A stretch of 8,002 nucleotides of DNA from Gorillibacterium sp. (lineage in GTDB: Bacteria > Bacillota > Bacilli > Paenibacillales > NBRC-103111), in the NCBI GenBank assembly GCA_023511325.1, contig JAIMBU010000089.1:1-8002 (forward strand), read 5' to 3'. A model generated the notes under the pieces. That model did not search any database, was not told the origin of the DNA, and saw only the letters and a program-made list of their open reading frames with translations. The translations under genes were made by a program, and so were the position numbers. Positions within the stretch are counted from its first letter, which is position 1; each line of letters opens with the position of its first letter. Below, in pieces: positions 7,601-8,002 of this stretch.

Positions 7601-8002
7601 CTGCGCTTTTCTCGGATACGATTCCGATCAATTGGCCTGCTTGTATCCCCCTGCGCTGCAATTCACCCGAGATTTCATCTGATCGTTGGTCCAGTTGTTC
7701 ATATGTCAGCACATCCTGCTCGGATATTACTGCCTCTGCATCCGGCGTTTGGGTGACCTGCTCTTGAAACAGCTGTTGTATCGTTTTCTCTTTCGGATAT
7801 AAGGAACGGGTGTTGTTAAAATCAAATAAAATTTGCTGTTTCTCCGCCGGAGTCGTAACATCAATATCCTTAAGCAGTATCAAAGGCTCTTTAACTGCCT
7901 CTCGGATGATCTGTTCAAAGTGAACGGCCATTCTCTGAACCGTCTCTTCTTTAAACAGCTTGTCACTGTATTCCCAGTTCACGTCATACCCATCAACGGT
8001 GC
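4614..8002 (-). CDS. Non-ribosomal peptide synthetase, 3' part (C tail - A - PCP - E - COM donor, predicted D-valine)
   Basis: This is the C-terminal 1128 residues of a multimodular synthetase whose 5' end lies beyond the right edge. The reading frame is open to the edge, and the first visible residues (TVDGYDVNWEYSDKLF) are the end of a condensation domain, so the in-frame GTG at 7982 is not a real start. Counting from the first full codon, the adenylation domain spans about 72-558, with YTSGSTGVPKG at 219-229, FDAATFEIW at 262-270, YGPTENTT at 357-364 and QVKIRGYRIELGEIES at 463-478. The carrier protein follows at about 568-638, with phosphopantetheine serine 604 in GGDSIKA. The epimerisation domain covers about 658-1091, and the last 33 or so residues form a docking tail. 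The module should load a Val-like amino acid, couple it to the growing peptide and invert its alpha carbon. There is no thioesterase, so the peptide must pass to another protein. Domain order is certain; substrate is inferred. Confidence 0.97.
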   Translation of the reverse strand, partial: TVDGYDVNWEYSDKLFKEETVQRMAVHFEQIIREAVKEPLILLKDIDVTTPAEKQQILFDFNNTRSLYPKEKTIQQLFQEQVTQTPDAEAVISEQDVLTYEQLDQRSDEISGELQRRGIQAGQLIGIVSEKSAEMIAGILAILKCGCGYVPLDGDYPESRLRFMLEDCRIDTILCGSKSIGLETWVRDGIHIIDIRERFERFSIAHHAASPSDTAYVVYTSGSTGVPKGVVVSHQNVIRLVQNADYTDFSGMRILQTGALSFDAATFEIWGSLLNGGVLCILDSGILADPGKLADIVEKNRINTMWMTSQLFNNLVDLDLKWVKGIQTILTGGEIISKRHVNRLIQQQQSLTLIHCYGPTENTTFSLTFKVERQQDNIPIGKPISNSTAYILNGSILSGIGIPGELCVGGDGVAKGYLNREELTQAKFIENPFVQGERIYRTGDLARWLPDGNIEFLGRMDEQVKIRGYRIELGEIESVVRKQEGIKDAAVIVREQGEDRYLCAYVVGEEQERPVNLTELKDRVRQELPAYMIPAYFVQLEQLPATVNGKLDRRALPEPEQTATQAYAVPRNELEEILADIFSEVLGLERVGIDDSFFEMGGDSIKAIRIISKLREHGYELDVKTLIQQRAIRDISPKVEKIQAGSLEIYQQPVAGVVKRTPIQHQFYEWKLSRPEHFNQAVMIHSAGGFKEDLVRAALGQLAEHHDVLRSQFDEHGMQRIRGVNEGYLYELTVFQYSDLDNAGALAQAVDNHCNAVQASMDLKKGPLLKAALFHAYDGMHLFLCVHHLVVDGVSWRILLEDFSTAYSQARDHQKISLPLKTASYQAWAERLIEFSGSYLLKRELWYWKEVCQKIETSIPLSETARFKDVMKLSGVAVTDNHEFRLSREETGRLLHESGTAYNTEINDLLLAALSITVHECYGVGSVGVELESHGRHPVEPQIRIDRTVGWFTNTYPVVLECHTDDPGATIKHTKETLRKVPNYGLGYGILKYLSDREIRTQLPPLQLELSFNYLGDFSSDVDGGEFSFSKLGCGNMSSDDNRIQKPVTVDCVVQEGQMVFTIGFNHSKMDLYTRFTEVFATSLRTIVEHCSSHTRTEYTLSDYGDEIDWSDSELDGVLNLFEGDEND
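4617..4715 (-). other. COM donor-like C-terminal docking tail
   Basis: After the epimerisation domain the protein ends with YTLSDYGDEI and then an acidic helix SELDGVLNLFEGDEND. The TLSDY and ELDGVLNLF blocks parallel the TPSDF and EMDDIFELL blocks in the tail of tyrocidine synthetase TycA, which docks onto the N-terminus of TycB. The tail therefore probably docks onto the next synthetase in the chain. It also carries the overlap with the exporter gene. Confidence 0.75.
4628..4634 (-). promoter_or_regulatory. Unusually placed Shine-Dalgarno of the exporter gene
   Basis: The minus strand reads GAAGGAG and is followed at once by ATG (4627-4625), leaving no spacer. The site lies inside the last codons of the upstream synthetase, whose TAA stop is at 4616-4614. 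The arrangement suggests translational coupling, with terminating ribosomes restarting close by. An in-frame ATT at 4618-4616 would have the usual 9-base spacing and overlaps the stop by one base, but ATT starts are very rare. Confidence 0.55.
4728..6029 (-). other. Epimerisation domain
   Basis: The domain starts with RTPIQHQFYEW and contains the active-site motif HHLVVDGVSWRI (from residue 787), ELESHGR (930-936), the RTVGWFTNTYPV segment (947-958), YGLGYGILKYL and FNYLGDF. These match the E1-E7 series of epimerisation domains, which convert the carrier-bound residue to a mixture from which the D form is passed on. The usual LEGHGRE block reads LESHGRH, but the conserved Glu (residue 932) is kept, so I expect activity. 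Confidence 0.93.
6087..6299 (-). other. Peptidyl carrier protein (thiolation) domain
   Basis: The domain begins at VPRNELEEILADIFSEVLG and carries the 4'-phosphopantetheine attachment site FFEMGGDSIKA, with the modified serine encoded at 6191-6189. The GGDS form, with Asp before the serine, is typical of carriers that present their substrate to an epimerisation domain, whereas GGHS is usual before a condensation domain. This fits the domain that follows. Confidence 0.93.
6327..7787 (-). other. Adenylation domain, code DAFWLGCTFK (valine-like)
   Basis: Pocket residues counted against GrsA are D263, A264, F267, W306, L330, G332, C356, T364, F365 and K550 (numbered from the first full codon at 8000). 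Eight of ten match the classical valine code DAFWIGGTFK; the changes are Leu at position 299 and Cys at position 322. All core motifs A2 to A10 are present, including the catalytic lysine in NGKLDR. Valine, or a similar branched residue such as isoleucine, is the likely substrate. The domain is a clear relative of the one in the downstream synthetase, sharing blocks such as LKCGCGYVPLD and FDAATFEIWG. Confidence 0.75.
7788..8002 (-). other. C-terminal tail of a condensation domain (partial)
   Basis: The first 70 or so visible residues contain VDGYDVNWEYSDKLF followed by a helix (VQRMAVHFEQIIREAV) and the linker LLKDIDVTTPAEKQQ. This pattern closes a condensation domain just before an adenylation domain. 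The corresponding part of the downstream synthetase reads MMYDPSLYHEQEIGRLLQHM and then IEIITPEEQQ. It shows that this module is an elongation module, not an initiation module. The catalytic histidine motif lies outside the window, so subtype cannot be judged. Confidence 0.8.

Noticed and set aside
4614..7982. The GTG at 7982 as the start of the right-hand synthetase
   Set aside because: The frame stays open to the window edge, and the residues around the GTG (GYDVNWEYSDKLF) belong to the inside of a condensation domain, so the gene continues to the right.
1..8002. Identification as the linear gramicidin cluster because of a D-Val/Val protein junction
   Set aside because: As far as I know the lgrB and lgrC genes are adjacent with no exporter gene between them, and the specificity match alone is too weak to name the product.

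Overview
The window lies inside a large non-ribosomal peptide synthetase (NRPS) operon read entirely from the minus strand. Three genes follow one another in transcription order, from right to left. First is the 3' part of an NRPS gene entering from the right edge. Second is a complete type I ABC exporter gene. Third is the 5' part of another NRPS gene leaving at the left edge. The first two genes overlap by about 14 bases and the last two are 26 bases apart, so they are almost certainly co-transcribed. No stretch over 300 bases lacks a gene, and I see no RNA gene, mobile element, CRISPR array or terminator.

The visible end of the upstream synthetase reads: tail of a condensation domain, adenylation domain, carrier protein, epimerisation domain, then a short C-terminal docking (COM donor-like) tail. 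The downstream synthetase starts with a COM acceptor-like segment fused to a condensation domain that looks like the DCL type (D-configured donor, L acceptor). A nearly complete adenylation domain follows, cut just after its A10 motif. Read against the GrsA specificity positions, both adenylation domains give codes close to the classical valine code (DAFWLGCTFK upstream, DAFWLGGTFK downstream). The simplest reading is that the upstream enzyme finishes with a D-Val-like residue and hands the peptide in trans to the downstream enzyme, which adds an L-Val-like residue. The exporter encoded between them probably carries the product out of the cell or gives self-protection.

Sequence style points to a Gram-positive Bacillales host, most likely Paenibacillaceae (Paenibacillus or Brevibacillus): strong AAGGAG-type ribosome sites, moderate GC content by eye, and tyrocidine/gramicidin-style COM tails and domain motifs. 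The genus and the final product cannot be settled from this window. I do not recognise the cluster as a named one. The D-Val to Val handover between two proteins recalls the LgrB/LgrC junction of linear gramicidin, but an ABC gene between the two synthetase genes does not fit that cluster.
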